Below are positions 33,766 through 43,471 of a stretch of 64,000 nt of DNA, one piece after another. Below the pieces are notes generated by a model, which was given only the letters and a program-made list of their open reading frames with translations, ran no database searches and was not told the origin of the DNA. Position numbers and translations under genes: made by a program. This stretch comes from Saccharibacillus qingshengii (GTDB taxonomy: Bacteria; Bacillota; Bacilli; Paenibacillales; Paenibacillaceae): contig NZ_JAAZWC010000015.1 in NCBI RefSeq assembly GCF_013185195.1, forward strand, positions 55,331 to 119,330. The letters are read 5' to 3'. Each line of letters begins with the position of its first letter. Position 1 is the first letter of the stretch.

Positions 33766-34614
33766 TTGCTGAACGAACGACAACTTCAAGAAATCGAAGA
33801 TCTGCAGCATCTCTGCGAGAAAACGGACCATCTTTCGCTCAAACTAAACGGCGATATGCTGAAAATGGATACCCGTCCGCCTGATAGGGATCATTTTTAT
33901 TACGAAAACGGACAGCTGGTCGGCTTTGCAGCCCTTTACAGCTTCGGCAGTCAATACGAAGTGTGCGGCATGGTCCATCCGGAATTCCGCAGACGGGGAA
34001 TTTTCACTCGCCTGTGGGAAGAAGCGCTGGCTTCGATCGACCTGGCACCTACGACAACGATTTTGTTAAATGCTCCCCAGGCTTCGGTGTCCGCTCGGGC
34101 CTGGCTAAAAACGATTCGCTGCCGCTACGAGTTTTCCGAACACGAAATGGCCTGGCATGCGGATACGGCAGACGAGATGCCGCAAGCTGCAGGCCAAAGC
34201 GTGTCCGTCTCTTATCGTCCCTACGAACCCGGAGACCGCGATATGATCCTGGAGCTCTGCTCCGACGGCTTCGATACAAGCGAAGAAGATACGCAGGCCA
34301 TGCTTGACGAAGAAAGCCGCAGCGTCAACCGTGTCCGCAGCATGGTCGTCTATAAAGGGCGCGCGGTCGGTACTTTTGTCATGGACTACGACACGCCGGC
34401 GCAGGCCTGGGTATTCGGCTTCGTCATTGAACGCAGCTTCCACGGACAAGGCCTCGGACGCAGTATCCTCGCCCAGATTATTCGCCGCGAGAACGAATCG
34501 GGCAGACGCCCTTATATCGGAGTGGAAACGCAGAACGAAAATGCCCTGCATCTGTATGAGAGCTGCGGGTTCCGTTCCTACGCGGTCCAGGATTACTACG
34601 ATTTTGGTCTGTGA
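33766..34614 (+). CDS. Tandem GNAT-type N-acetyltransferase
   Basis: 282 aa with two GNAT-like halves. The first (residues about 35-130) has YEVCGMVHPEFRRRGIFTRL; the second (about 150-282) has VFGFVIERSFHGQGLGRSIL, the RxxGxG/A-type acetyl-CoA loop, and ENALHLYESCGFRSY, the classical terminal motif. The start is TTG 33766 because AGGAGG lies 5 nt upstream. Two-domain GNATs of this kind occur widely in Firmicutes; the acceptor is unknown. Stand-alone. Confidence 0.82.
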   Translation: MLNERQLQEIEDLQHLCEKTDHLSLKLNGDMLKMDTRPPDRDHFYYENGQLVGFAALYSFGSQYEVCGMVHPEFRRRGIFTRLWEEALASIDLAPTTTILLNAPQASVSARAWLKTIRCRYEFSEHEMAWHADTADEMPQAAGQSVSVSYRPYEPGDRDMILELCSDGFDTSEEDTQAMLDEESRSVNRVRSMVVYKGRAVGTFVMDYDTPAQAWVFGFVIERSFHGQGLGRSILAQIIRRENESGRRPYIGVETQNENALHLYESCGFRSYAVQDYYDFGL

Positions 34615-34684
34615 AGCCCGCTCAGACCGCCAGAAACATGTAAGCGGCCGAGTCGAAAAGGCTTAACCGGACAACCGGCAGACT

Positions 34685-35488
34685 TCAGCACGGAGGCGAT
34701 CCCGTGATCGCCTCCGATTCCTGCCGTCCGCATCCGCAGCTGCATCCGCTTTTTTGCTCTTCTTCCATTCCGCTGTAAGCCAGCTTGAGATAGTCGAGCG
34801 ACTTCTCGTACGGCACATCTTCAAGCGTCAGTTCGATCCGTTCTCCGCCCAGCACCGTGTACACTTCGATCACGGAAGGATCCATTCCGAACGCATGCCG
34901 GCAAAAAACGCGGGCCGCATGCCGATAACCGTCGAGCACCTGCGGATCGTATTCGACGACAAATTTCTGAAGATGCAGGCCGTCTCCGTTTCCGCGCTGC
35001 CAAGCGACCTGGAAGATCATCGACAAGTTCAGCGCCAGCTCGGGGACGTAGGTCTCGAACTGTTCATAGAGCAGAACCGGACGCTTTCCTTCATAGCCGT
35101 TGGCCGCGAAAAAAGAAGCCAGACTGCGGATCACCTGGTCTTTGAGCGCCCAGTAACTTTTCTCGGAGTCGAAATAAGAGATCCTGCGCGGCCATCGGTA
35201 ATCGACCAATTCGCCGGAATCGGCATGCTGCCGGAATTCCGGTTCCGCCGCATAGTACCGGTTGACCGCATGGCCTACGGCGTACTGCACCCGCTGCGTC
35301 CAAGAGTAAGCGCCGTCGGCAGACGCAGATCCTACCGCTCCGTGCGGACTCTCCCGGTGCGGACGCTTCCCCTGTGCAGCGCGCGATAGATCCGGATTAC
35401 GAGCCGAGGCCAGCCAGCGTTCCAACCGGTGATCTTCCAGCAGTCCGGGCTGTTCGTCAAGCGCCGGCCAACCCTGCTCTTCCCTCAT
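34685..35488 (-). CDS. Unknown protein with Cys-rich tail, co-transcribed with flavodoxin
   Basis: 267 aa, not recognised. The first 60 residues are polar and low-complexity; the body (from RVQYAVGHAVNRYYAAEPEF to VEYDPQVLDGYRHAARVFCR and IEVYTVLGGERIELTLEDVP) looks like a globular alpha/beta domain. The C terminus carries SGCSCGCGRQ and a final Cys, a possible metal or cluster ligand. Its ATG overlaps the TGA of the flavodoxin gene (ATGA), so the two are translationally coupled and share the Fur-box promoter. Iron-limitation response is inferred from that. Confidence 0.75.
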   Translation of the reverse strand: MREEQGWPALDEQPGLLEDHRLERWLASARNPDLSRAAQGKRPHRESPHGAVGSASADGAYSWTQRVQYAVGHAVNRYYAAEPEFRQHADSGELVDYRWPRRISYFDSEKSYWALKDQVIRSLASFFAANGYEGKRPVLLYEQFETYVPELALNLSMIFQVAWQRGNGDGLHLQKFVVEYDPQVLDGYRHAARVFCRHAFGMDPSVIEVYTVLGGERIELTLEDVPYEKSLDYLKLAYSGMEEEQKSGCSCGCGRQESEAITGSPPC

Positions 35489-35934
35489 ACGCTAACCGCG
35501 CTGCCGGCGAAGTTTCTGCCAAAGGCCAGGCAGGCTTCACGTTCGTCGCCTGACGGATTAAGTTCCAATTTGAGTGGTTCAAGCACCATCTCGGCGCCCC
35601 GTTCCGCCAATTTTCCCTGCAGCAGGTCGACCGCTTTGGCAAACTGCTCATAGACGGTATCGCCGCTGCCGAACACGGCCGCCTTTTTGCCCGACAGATC
35701 CAGTTCGTCCAATTCGTCATAGAAATCGAGGAACTCGTCCGGCAGCTCGCCGTCTCCCCAGGTATACGCCCCCAGAATCATTCCGTCGTACTGCAGCAGA
35801 AGATCGGCGCTGCAGTCTTCGGCCAATTTGACGGTAACTTCTCCGCCCGATTCTTCGATGCCTTTTGTAATCAGTTCCGACATTTCTTCCGTATTGCCGG
35901 TCATGCTGGCGTATATGAGAATGAGTTTGCTCAT
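35485..35934 (-). CDS. Flavodoxin (short chain), Fur-controlled
   Basis: 149-aa electron carrier. The FMN phosphate loop is YASMTGNTEEMSEL (residues 8-21); YDGMILGAYTWGDGELPDEF and KKAAVFGSGDTVYEQFAKAV carry the isoalloxazine-side loops. The start at ATG 35934 follows GGAGGT. It is close in size to the Bacillus YkuN/YkuP flavodoxins, which replace ferredoxin in iron starvation. The promoter contains a perfect Fur box, which supports the same role. The next gene overlaps by 4 nt. Confidence 0.93.
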   Translation of the reverse strand: MSKLILIYASMTGNTEEMSELITKGIEESGGEVTVKLAEDCSADLLLQYDGMILGAYTWGDGELPDEFLDFYDELDELDLSGKKAAVFGSGDTVYEQFAKAVDLLQGKLAERGAEMVLEPLKLELNPSGDEREACLAFGRNFAGSAVSV

Positions 35935-36000
35935 GATCAGACCTCCAAAATTTGTGGTGAAAACAGGAATTGTCCCTAGTGGCGAATTCCGATATGGCAC

Positions 36001-36030
36001 ATCATAAATGATAATGATTATCAATGTCAA
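36001..36030 (-). promoter_or_regulatory. Fur box overlapping a consensus SigA promoter
   Basis: TTGACA (36025-36030), 18-bp spacer, TATGAT (36001-36006), read leftward into the flavodoxin gene. Inside the spacer TGATAATGATTATCA (36009-36023) is a perfect 7-1-7 Fur box. Binding of Fur-Fe would block the promoter directly. Confidence 0.92.
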
Positions 36031-36162
36031 ACGTTTTTGAATTTCTGGCTTTTTACCCCCTCCTCGGGTACAATAATATTCTGGGAAACACAGCGAACGA
36101 CAGCGTATAAACTTCGTAAAATTCGGGCGCAACAACGACAAAATAAGGGTGGTTTAATTTCT

Positions 36163-37032
36163 ATGTATATGGCTCAAAATTGGAAAGATTACGAACTGAT
36201 CGATACCGGCGCAGGCGACAAACTGGAACGCTGGGGCGACGTTGTTCTGCGGCGTCCGGACCCGCAGATCATCTGGCCGATCGCGGACGAAAGCGGGCCT
36301 TGGCGCGAAACGGCGGGACATTATCACCGCAGCTCGGCAGGCGGAGGCAGCTGGACCTGGAAGACTACGCTGCCGGAGCGCTGGACCATCTCCTACGAAG
36401 ACAAGCTGAAATTCTATATCAAGCCGACCAGCTTTAAGCATACGGGATTGTTCCCGGAACAGGCGGCCAACTGGAGCTGGATGATGGACAAGATCCAGAA
36501 TGCCGGACGCCCGATCCAGGTCCTCAACCTGTTTGCCTATACGGGTGGTGCAACCGTCGCTTCGGCCTATGCCGGCGCCAGCGTTGTCCATGTCGATGCG
36601 GCAAAAGGCATGGTTCAATGGGCCAAGGAAAATATTCAGCTTTCCGGTCTCAACGACCGTCCGGTACGCTTTATCACGGACGACGTATTCAAGTTTGTAC
36701 AGCGTGAACAGCGCCGCGGCAATAAATACGACGCCATCATCATGGATCCTCCCTCCTATGGACGCGGGCCTAACGGCGAGACGTGGAAACTGGAATCGAG
36801 CCTGTATCCGTTCCTGGAATCGTGCATGCAGATCCTGTCCGACAATCCGCTGTTCATGCTGATCAACTCGTACACAACCGGCATCTCGCCGACCGTGCTG
36901 TCGAATATGCTGGAAATGACGATGAAGCCGCGCTACGGCGGACAGATCAGCGCTGGCGAAATCGGCCTGCCGATCAGCCGTTCCGGCCTGACGCTGCCGT
37001 GCGGCATCCTCGGTCGCTGGGAGTCGAACTGA
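36163..37032 (+). CDS. SAM-dependent rRNA methyltransferase (class I, RlmI/RlmK-like)
   Basis: 289 aa. N-terminal beta-rich part (LRRPDPQIIWPIADESGPWR) and a Rossmann methyltransferase: QVLNLFAYTGGATVASAYAG (SAM motif I), VVHVDAAKGMVQWAKENIQL, VRFITDDVFKFV, and IIMDPPSYGRGPNGETW, the catalytic DPPSY motif. This is the arrangement of 5-methylcytosine/2-methylguanosine rRNA methyltransferases of the RlmI type, without the PUA domain. The start at ATG 36163 follows AAGGGTGG. Its stop overlaps the ATG of the pseudouridine synthase gene, so both probably act in ribosomal RNA modification. Confidence 0.85.
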   Translation: MYMAQNWKDYELIDTGAGDKLERWGDVVLRRPDPQIIWPIADESGPWRETAGHYHRSSAGGGSWTWKTTLPERWTISYEDKLKFYIKPTSFKHTGLFPEQAANWSWMMDKIQNAGRPIQVLNLFAYTGGATVASAYAGASVVHVDAAKGMVQWAKENIQLSGLNDRPVRFITDDVFKFVQREQRRGNKYDAIIMDPPSYGRGPNGETWKLESSLYPFLESCMQILSDNPLFMLINSYTTGISPTVLSNMLEMTMKPRYGGQISAGEIGLPISRSGLTLPCGILGRWESN

Positions 37033-37835
37033 TGAAAGGCGATATCCGCCGGGATCGGCAGCAGGGCAACCGTCCGGCGCATTCGCCGGCAGAATCCCGG
37101 GACGACGCCCCGGCGGTCTCTTCTATTCCTGTGCTGCTGGAAGACAACCATGTACTCGGTGTCGTAAAGCCGGTCAATATCCCGGTGCAGGAAGACGCAA
37201 GCGGCGACCTCGACATGCTGACCCTGCTGAAGCAGGATCTCAAGATCCGGCATGACAAACCCGGCAATGTCTTTCTCGGTCTGGTGCATCGGCTGGATCG
37301 TCCCGTAGGCGGCGCGATGGTCTTCGCCAAAACGTCGAAAGGCGCTTCGCGTCTCTCGGATGCGGTGCGTACGCATTCGATCCGCAAGACCTACGCGGCC
37401 GTTACCAATGGCGTGCCCCGCGAACGCGAAGGTCGTCTGGTCCATTATCTGCTCAAAGACGAGCGCAGCAACACCGTAACGGCGGTCGCCAAAGGAACGC
37501 CCGGCGCCAAAGAAGCCATTCTGGACTATTCGGTACTCGCCGATGACGGCAAAAGGGCTTTGGTGCGCGTCGAGCTGCACACAGGCCGTTCGCATCAGAT
37601 CCGTGTTCAGATGAGCAGCCTCGGCTGCCCGCTGTACGGCGATCAGAAGTACGGCGCGTCGCAGACCAAGCCCGGCGAACAAATTGCTTTGTGGTCGGTA
37701 CGCCTTCGCTTCCCGCATCCGATTACCAAAGAATCGACGCTGTTGATCTCGATGCCGCCGGCCACCGCACCATGGACACAATGGCCGAGCAGCGTCTACA
37801 AGATGCTGCGCGAAGAACTGGAGCACGGCGAATAG
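37032..37835 (+). CDS. RluA-family pseudouridine synthase
   Basis: 267 aa. Catalytic motif GLVHRLDRPVGGAMVFAKT (HRLD with the nucleophile Asp; the usual DTSG is PVGG), then KTYAAVTNG, RVELHTGRSHQIRVQMSS and GCPLYGDQKYG, all diagnostic of RluA. About 35 disordered N-terminal residues and no S4 domain. It starts at ATG 37032, overlapping the methyltransferase stop (TGATG), and is closed by the terminator at 37874. Confidence 0.9.
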   Translation: MKGDIRRDRQQGNRPAHSPAESRDDAPAVSSIPVLLEDNHVLGVVKPVNIPVQEDASGDLDMLTLLKQDLKIRHDKPGNVFLGLVHRLDRPVGGAMVFAKTSKGASRLSDAVRTHSIRKTYAAVTNGVPREREGRLVHYLLKDERSNTVTAVAKGTPGAKEAILDYSVLADDGKRALVRVELHTGRSHQIRVQMSSLGCPLYGDQKYGASQTKPGEQIALWSVRLRFPHPITKESTLLISMPPATAPWTQWPSSVYKMLREELEHGE

Positions 37836-37873
37836 CAGCCTCGGCTTCAGAACCTTTTCATTTGAAAAACATA

Positions 37874-37925
37874 CAAAAAAGACGTTCGGATAGCCGCTTA
37901 TGCAGCTGACCGAACGTCTTTTTTT
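37874..37925. terminator. Bidirectional terminator between rluA-like gene and parC
   Basis: Nine-bp stem GACGTTCGG/CCGAACGTC with a loop of about 20 nt, seven A before and seven T after. Confidence 0.85.
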
Positions 37926-37935
37926 GCTATTGAGA

Positions 37936-40392
37936 TTAAAGGACAGGTTCTCGTTCGAACGAAGGAAGCAGATCGACGACCGTTACCGGTTTTTCGATCG
38001 CAAGCAGCGCTCTGCCGATATGTTTACGTTCGGTCAGCGAAGCTTTGCCGGCCGGGAACTCCAGTCGTTGTCCGCTGGACAGTACCGCAACCGCAGGCAG
38101 CGTGCTCCGGGTATTGTAAGCGCCGACCAGACGGGTTCCGTTTGGCTTCACCCGTTTGCCTTCCTTGAATTCGAATGTCGTAATCCCTTTGCCGCCGCGG
38201 CTCTGCGACGGATACTCCAGCAGCATCGAACGCTTGGCATACGCCAAGTCGCTGACGACCAGCACTTCGCCGTCATCTCCTGTGACAAACAGCGCCGAGA
38301 CCACTTCGTCGCCTTCTTTGAGCTGGATTCCGCGTACACCGGTCGAGACACGGCCCATCGTCGAAATCTCCTGTTCGCCGAAGCGAATACTCATGCCTTC
38401 CGCCGTAATGAGCAGAATATCCTTGTTTCCGTCGCTCAGATTGACCTGAAGGACTTCATCCCCGTCACCCAGCTTGCAGGCCGCCATGCCACCGCTTCGC
38501 TTGGTCGCGTAATCGCGCAGCAGCGTGCGTTTCACTTGACCTTTTCGGGTCGTAAACACAAGCGACTGCTCCGACTCTTCCAGTTCTTTGACCGGAATAA
38601 TCGAGACGATCCGCTCTTCTTTGTCCAGAGGGATCACATTGACGATCGCCGTTCCGTTATCTTTCCATTTGAATTCCGGGATCTGGTGAACCGGCAGCAG
38701 ATAGAATTGTCCTCTCTGGGTAAACACGAGCAGACGGTCCAGCGTGCTGACATCCAGCAGCTGACGGATATAATCGCCTTCCCGTGCGCCGGAAGCGCCC
38801 CGGTCGCTGCCCGAACGTGTAAACGACGGCATGCCGGTCCGTTTGATGTAGCCTTCCTGCGACAGCGAGACGATTACTTCTTCCTGGGGAATCATCACTT
38901 CCAGATTAAGCTTGATCTCTTCGACTTCGCTTTGCAGTTCCGAACGGCGGAGAATCCCGAACTTGTCCCGAATCTCCGTCAGTTCTTTGCGGATGACCGC
39001 ATTCAGCTTCCGATCGCTCGACAAGATGCCTTCCAGCACCGCGATTCTTTTTTCGAGTTCCGCATGTTCTTTTTCCAGCTGCGTGATCTCGAGATTGGTC
39101 AGCCGGTACAGTTGGAGGGTCAGGATCGAATCGGCCTGGCGTTCGGTAAATCCGAACATCCACTGCAGATTGTTCTGGGCATCCTGACGGTTCTTCGAAG
39201 CCCGGATAGCCGCAACGACCTCGTCCAGGATATTCAGCGCTTTGACCAAGCCTTCGAGGACGTGGGAACGGTCTTTGGCTTTTTCCAGTTCATGCGAGGT
39301 CCGTTTGGTAATGACTTCGCGCTGATGCCCGATATAGGCTTCAAGAATCGGCTTGACGCCAAGCTGCTGCGGCGCTTTGTTGACGATCGCGACCATGTTG
39401 AAGTTATAGCTAACCTGCAGATCGGTTTTTTTGAGCAGATAAGCCAAAATTCCGTTTGCGTCCGCTTCTTTTTTCAATTCGACCACGATGCGCATGCCTT
39501 CGCGTCCGCTCTCGTCCCGTACTTCGGCAATGCCTTCGACTTTTTTCTCGAGCCGGATATTTTCCATGGCCGTTACCAAGCGCGATTTGACAACCTGATA
39601 CGGGATCTGGGTAATGACAAGCTGCTGTTTGCCTCCGCGCAGATTCTCGATCTCCGTTCTCGAACGAACCTGGATCTTGCCGCGTCCCGTCGAGTAGGCT
39701 TCGCGGATTCCCGCTTCGCCCATGACGATTCCGCCGGTCGGGAAGTCGGGGCCTTTGATATGCTGCATGATCCCGTCCAGATCGATCGATGGATTCTCCA
39801 TCACCGCGATACAGGCATCGATGACTTCCTGCAGATTGTGCGGCGGAATTTCCGTGGCGAATCCCGCCGAAATGCCGCTGACGCCGTTTACGAGCAGATT
39901 CGGATAACGGGCCGGAAGCACGACGGGTTCTTTCGCCGTATTATCGAAGTTATCTTTGAACTGCACGGTACGCTTGTCGATATCGCGCAGCATTTCCATG
40001 GCGATGGTCGACAGGCGGGCTTCCGTATAACGCATCGCCGCGGCCGGGTCGTCGTCGATGGAACCCCAGTTGCCGTGTCCGTCCACAAGCGTATGCGCCA
40101 TTTTCCAAGGCTGTGCCATCCGCACCATGCCTTCGTAGATCGAAGAGTCGCCGTGCGGATGATAGTTGCCCATGACGTCGCCGACCGTTTTGGCCGATTT
40201 GCGGTAGCCTTTTTCCGGCGTGTTGCCCGATTCGTACATCGCGTACAAGATTCGGCGCTGAACCGGCTTCAGTCCGTCGCGAACGTCGGGAATAGCGCGG
40301 TCCTGGATAATATATTTGGAATACCGGCCAAAGCGGTCTCCGACCACTTCTTCGAGAAAAGCCGGTTTGAATTGTTCTTCCGGTACGCTCAT
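37936..40392 (-). CDS. parC: DNA topoisomerase IV subunit A (ParC)
   Basis: 818-aa subunit that breaks and rejoins DNA to decatenate chromosomes. The breakage-reunion domain starts with [20 protein letters not shown] and [15 protein letters not shown]; the quinolone region is [17 protein letters not shown] with Ser83 and Glu87 unchanged, so no classical resistance change is seen; catalytic Tyr122 lies in [10 protein letters not shown]. The C-terminal half has beta-pinwheel blades ([19 protein letters not shown]). It follows parE on the same strand. Its neighbour and lack of a GyrA-box signature favour ParC over GyrA. Confidence 0.95.
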   Translation of the reverse strand: MSVPEEQFKPAFLEEVVGDRFGRYSKYIIQDRAIPDVRDGLKPVQRRILYAMYESGNTPEKGYRKSAKTVGDVMGNYHPHGDSSIYEGMVRMAQPWKMAHTLVDGHGNWGSIDDDPAAAMRYTEARLSTIAMEMLRDIDKRTVQFKDNFDNTAKEPVVLPARYPNLLVNGVSGISAGFATEIPPHNLQEVIDACIAVMENPSIDLDGIMQHIKGPDFPTGGIVMGEAGIREAYSTGRGKIQVRSRTEIENLRGGKQQLVITQIPYQVVKSRLVTAMENIRLEKKVEGIAEVRDESGREGMRIVVELKKEADANGILAYLLKKTDLQVSYNFNMVAIVNKAPQQLGVKPILEAYIGHQREVITKRTSHELEKAKDRSHVLEGLVKALNILDEVVAAIRASKNRQDAQNNLQWMFGFTERQADSILTLQLYRLTNLEITQLEKEHAELEKRIAVLEGILSSDRKLNAVIRKELTEIRDKFGILRRSELQSEVEEIKLNLEVMIPQEEVIVSLSQEGYIKRTGMPSFTRSGSDRGASGAREGDYIRQLLDVSTLDRLLVFTQRGQFYLLPVHQIPEFKWKDNGTAIVNVIPLDKEERIVSIIPVKELEESEQSLVFTTRKGQVKRTLLRDYATKRSGGMAACKLGDGDEVLQVNLSDGNKDILLITAEGMSIRFGEQEISTMGRVSTGVRGIQLKEGDEVVSALFVTGDDGEVLVVSDLAYAKRSMLLEYPSQSRGGKGITTFEFKEGKRVKPNGTRLVGAYNTRSTLPAVAVLSSGQRLEFPAGKASLTERKHIGRALLAIEKPVTVVDLLPSFEREPVL

Positions 40393-40416
40393 TGGTTAAA
40401 AATCTCCTTCTGCTGC

Positions 40417-42387
40417 TTATTCGTCGACTTCGGTAAAGTCCACATGCTCCACGATCCAACGCTTGCGCGGGTCGACTTTGTCGCCCATCAGCGTCGATAC
40501 GCGGCGTTCGGCTTTGGCGGCGTCTTCGATCTGCACCTGAAGCAGCGTGCGTGTCGTCGGGTCCATCGTCGTTTCCCAGAGCTGGTCCGGGTTCATCTCG
40601 CCGAGGCCTTTATAACGTTGAAGTTCGAAATTCTTGGCGTTCTTCGTCAGTTTCTCCAGCTCTTCGTCGCTCCAGGCATAGGATACGTCGTTCTTGCGGG
40701 AGCCTTTGCGCGTGATTTTGAACAGCGGCGGCTGGGCGATATAGACTTTGCCCTGATCGATCATCGGCTTCATATACCGGTAGAAGAAGGTCAGCAGCAG
40801 CACCTGGATATGCGCGCCGTCCGTATCCGCGTCGGTCATGATCACAATCTTGGAGAAATTGCTGTCTTCCACGGCAAACTCCGGACCGATGCCCGCGCCG
40901 ATCGCCGAAACGATCGCCCGATACTCCTCGTTCTTGAGAATCTCCGCCAATTTGGCTTTTTCCGGATTGAGCGGCTTGCCTTTGAGCGGCAGAATCGCCT
41001 GGATCTTCGAATCGCGGCCCTGTTTGGCCGAACCGCCGGCCGAATCGCCTTCGACGATAAACAGTTCGGTCTTGGTAAAGTCTTTGGATTGTGCCGGAGT
41101 CAGTTTGCCGTTCAGGTTGGAACTTTCGCTGCGTTTCTTGCCTGTACGCATCTCGTCGCGCGCTTTGCGCGCCGCTTCCCGGGCCCGCGCCGCCTGAACC
41201 GATTTGCGGATCAGAATCTGTGCGACCTGAGGATTTTCTTCCAGGAACTGCGCGGTTTTGTCGGAGACGATCGAATCGACCGCGCTTCGCGCCGAAGCGC
41301 TGCCCAGCTGATCCTTGGTCTGGCCGACGAATTCCACTTCGCCCATCTTGACGCTGATCACGGCCATCATGCCTTCTCGCAGGTCGCCGCCTTCGAGGTT
41401 TTTGTCTTTTTCTTTTAGAACGCCCGTCTTGCGTGCATATTCGTTCAATGCCCGCGTATACGCCGTCTTGAATCCCGTCTCGTGGGTACCCCCGCCGCGC
41501 GTCGGTATGGAGTTGACAAAAGAAGCGATCGTCTCGGTATAGCCGGCATTGTATTGGAACGCCACTTCGACTTCGATATCTTCTTTCTCGGCATAGAACC
41601 GCACCACTTCGTGCAGCACTTCCTTGCCTTCGTTCAAGAACTCGACAAACTGCTTCGCGCCGCCTTCGTAATAAAACTCGTCGGCTTTGTCACTGCGCTG
41701 ATCCGTCAGTACGATGCGAAGACCCGAGTTCAGGAAAGCAATCTCCTGCAAACGCTCGGCCAGCGTATCGTAGCTGAGCGAAATCCCGGTCTTGAACACG
41801 CGAATATCCGGCTTGAACGTAACCTTCGTGCCGGTCTGTCTCGTATTGCCGAGCACTTCGAGTCCGGTTACCGGATCGCCGACGTGTTCCGCGCCTTTCT
41901 TGTCCACGCGATATTCGAACCGCTGACGGTGAATTTTGCCGTCGCGGTAAATTTCAACTTCAAGCCATTCCGAAAGCGCGTTGGTGACAGATGCTCCGAC
42001 GCCATGCAGGCCGCCGGACTTCTTGTATCCGCCGCCGCCAAATTTGCCCCCGGCGTGCAGGACCGTGTAAACGACCTGCGGTGTCGGTACGCCGCTCTTG
42101 TGCATGCCGGTCGGAATGCCGCGCCCGTTGTCGCGGACCGTAACGGATCCGTCTTTGTTCAACGCCACTTCGATCCGGTCGCAGTGTTTGGCCAAATGTT
42201 CGTCCACGGCATTATCGATGATTTCCCATACAAGATGATGCAGGCCCGATGCACTGGTACTCCCGATATACATACCAGGCCGTTTGCGGACGGCTACCAG
42301 TCCTTCCAGCACCTGAATATCGTCCGCACCGTATCCTTCGACGATTTTCGCCGCTGTCTGTTCCGCCGTATCGATCTGTTCGGCCAT
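40417..42387 (-). CDS. parE: DNA topoisomerase IV subunit B (ParE)
   Basis: 656-aa ATPase subunit. GHKL ATPase: EIIDNAVDEHL, RDNGRGIPTG, GKFGGGGYKKSGGLHGVG; transducer domain; TOPRIM domain with VEGDSAGGSAKQGRD and TDADTDGAHIQVLLLTFFYR (metal-binding DxD), and the tail QRYKGLGEMNPDQLWETTMD. Operon parE-parC with a 24-bp gap. A GyrB would show the same motifs; the gene pairing with ParC decides. Confidence 0.95.
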   Translation of the reverse strand: MAEQIDTAEQTAAKIVEGYGADDIQVLEGLVAVRKRPGMYIGSTSASGLHHLVWEIIDNAVDEHLAKHCDRIEVALNKDGSVTVRDNGRGIPTGMHKSGVPTPQVVYTVLHAGGKFGGGGYKKSGGLHGVGASVTNALSEWLEVEIYRDGKIHRQRFEYRVDKKGAEHVGDPVTGLEVLGNTRQTGTKVTFKPDIRVFKTGISLSYDTLAERLQEIAFLNSGLRIVLTDQRSDKADEFYYEGGAKQFVEFLNEGKEVLHEVVRFYAEKEDIEVEVAFQYNAGYTETIASFVNSIPTRGGGTHETGFKTAYTRALNEYARKTGVLKEKDKNLEGGDLREGMMAVISVKMGEVEFVGQTKDQLGSASARSAVDSIVSDKTAQFLEENPQVAQILIRKSVQAARAREAARKARDEMRTGKKRSESSNLNGKLTPAQSKDFTKTELFIVEGDSAGGSAKQGRDSKIQAILPLKGKPLNPEKAKLAEILKNEEYRAIVSAIGAGIGPEFAVEDSNFSKIVIMTDADTDGAHIQVLLLTFFYRYMKPMIDQGKVYIAQPPLFKITRKGSRKNDVSYAWSDEELEKLTKNAKNFELQRYKGLGEMNPDQLWETTMDPTTRTLLQVQIEDAAKAERRVSTLMGDKVDPRKRWIVEHVDFTEVDE

Positions 42388-42481
42388 GATTTCCCCTTCT
42401 TTCTCTCTTGCTCGCTCTTTGCTTCCGAAACTTTAAACTCCCAAAATGCAAACAAGTGTTTTCATTTTCGCTCTTTTTATT

Positions 42482-43471
42482 CTAAGTCAAAACGTCCCTC
42501 TTCGTAAAGACGATAAAAGAAATAATAACGGAAACCGTGCCCCAGACTGCCAAAACGGCCAGCGAAAAGCCCAGGGTCATGCCTTCGATCGGCGCCGGAC
42601 TCCCTGCCAGATACTGCGTAAGCCCGAGATTGACCATAAACAAATACTTGGCGCTTGTCCAGGCCGAAGCCATATTCGCCAGAATCGAACCGGAGATCAA
42701 TGCCGCCATCATCACGACGATACTCGCCGCCGTGCTTCGCACAAGAACCGAAACCATGAAAGCCAGCAGCGCCACGACCACACCCACGAACCAGACCAGA
42801 CCGGCCTGCATCAGCAGGTACTGCCACTGAGGCGTCGCCTGGACATGGCTGAGATCGACATCGGAGCCGTTCAGCACGAACCCGGTAAAGATCGGAATGC
42901 TCCAGCCGGTGTACCCGAAGAACAGTCCCGCAATCGCGTAGCAGATCAGATAGGCGCTGGCGACGATCAGCGAGACGAACATGAGCAGCGCCGTCAATTT
43001 GCTGAGCAGCACTTTCCATCTTCGGATCGGACGCGTCAGCAGCATCTTGATCGTTCCTCCGGTCCGTTCGGAAGAAACGAGATCGGAAGCGATCGTCATG
43101 ATCATGAGCGGAATAAACAGGGTCGAAGCGTTATCGATAAATTCCCGCGTAAAAGTCACTCCGCCCGGTTCGTTCGGATTGACATCGTTATCGAGGTAAT
43201 ACTGCATCTGTTGAATATAAATCTGCCGGTAAACTTTCCATTCCTGCGGCACGCGGTCGCTGCTCAAGGAATTCTGATTATCGATAATCGCCTGCTGCAC
43301 TTCAAGCCGCCAGTCGCTGCCGTAACTTTCCCGGCGTTCAAGCGACTGCTTCATCTGCGCGTAACTGAAGACCGGCACCATAACGGCCAGAATCAGCAGC
43401 ACGATATAGAAACGCTTCTTTTTGACGATCTTGACGACTTCATTCTGTACCATGGCCCAAAATCGTTTCAC
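42482..43471 (-). CDS. ABC-2 type transporter permease
   Basis: 329-aa membrane protein with six hydrophobic segments: an N-terminal TM (YIVLLILAVMVPVFSYA), an extracytoplasmic stretch of about 80 residues (MKQSLERRESYGSDWRLEVQ), and five TMs from residue about 115 to the end (IASDLVSSERTGGTIKMLLT marks the ABC-2 core). The GTG start at 43471 overlaps the ATPase stop (GTGA), with GGGGGAAGG upstream. Forms an exporter or efflux pair with that ATPase. Substrate unknown. It ends 95 bp before parE, so read-through into parE/parC is possible. Confidence 0.85.
   Translation of the reverse strand: MKRFWAMVQNEVVKIVKKKRFYIVLLILAVMVPVFSYAQMKQSLERRESYGSDWRLEVQQAIIDNQNSLSSDRVPQEWKVYRQIYIQQMQYYLDNDVNPNEPGGVTFTREFIDNASTLFIPLMIMTIASDLVSSERTGGTIKMLLTRPIRRWKVLLSKLTALLMFVSLIVASAYLICYAIAGLFFGYTGWSIPIFTGFVLNGSDVDLSHVQATPQWQYLLMQAGLVWFVGVVVALLAFMVSVLVRSTAASIVVMMAALISGSILANMASAWTSAKYLFMVNLGLTQYLAGSPAPIEGMTLGFSLAVLAVWGTVSVIISFIVFTKRDVLT

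Noticed and set aside
37900..41418. A 1172-codon open frame on the plus strand opposite parC and parE
   Set aside because: It lies antisense to two certain genes, has an Arg/Phe/Asp-rich composition typical of reverse-strand readings of GC-rich genes, and shows no known motif.
37936..42387. gyrA/gyrB rather than parC/parE
   Set aside because: Order parE-parC with a short gap, absence of dnaA/recF neighbours and lack of a clear GyrA box favour topoisomerase IV.
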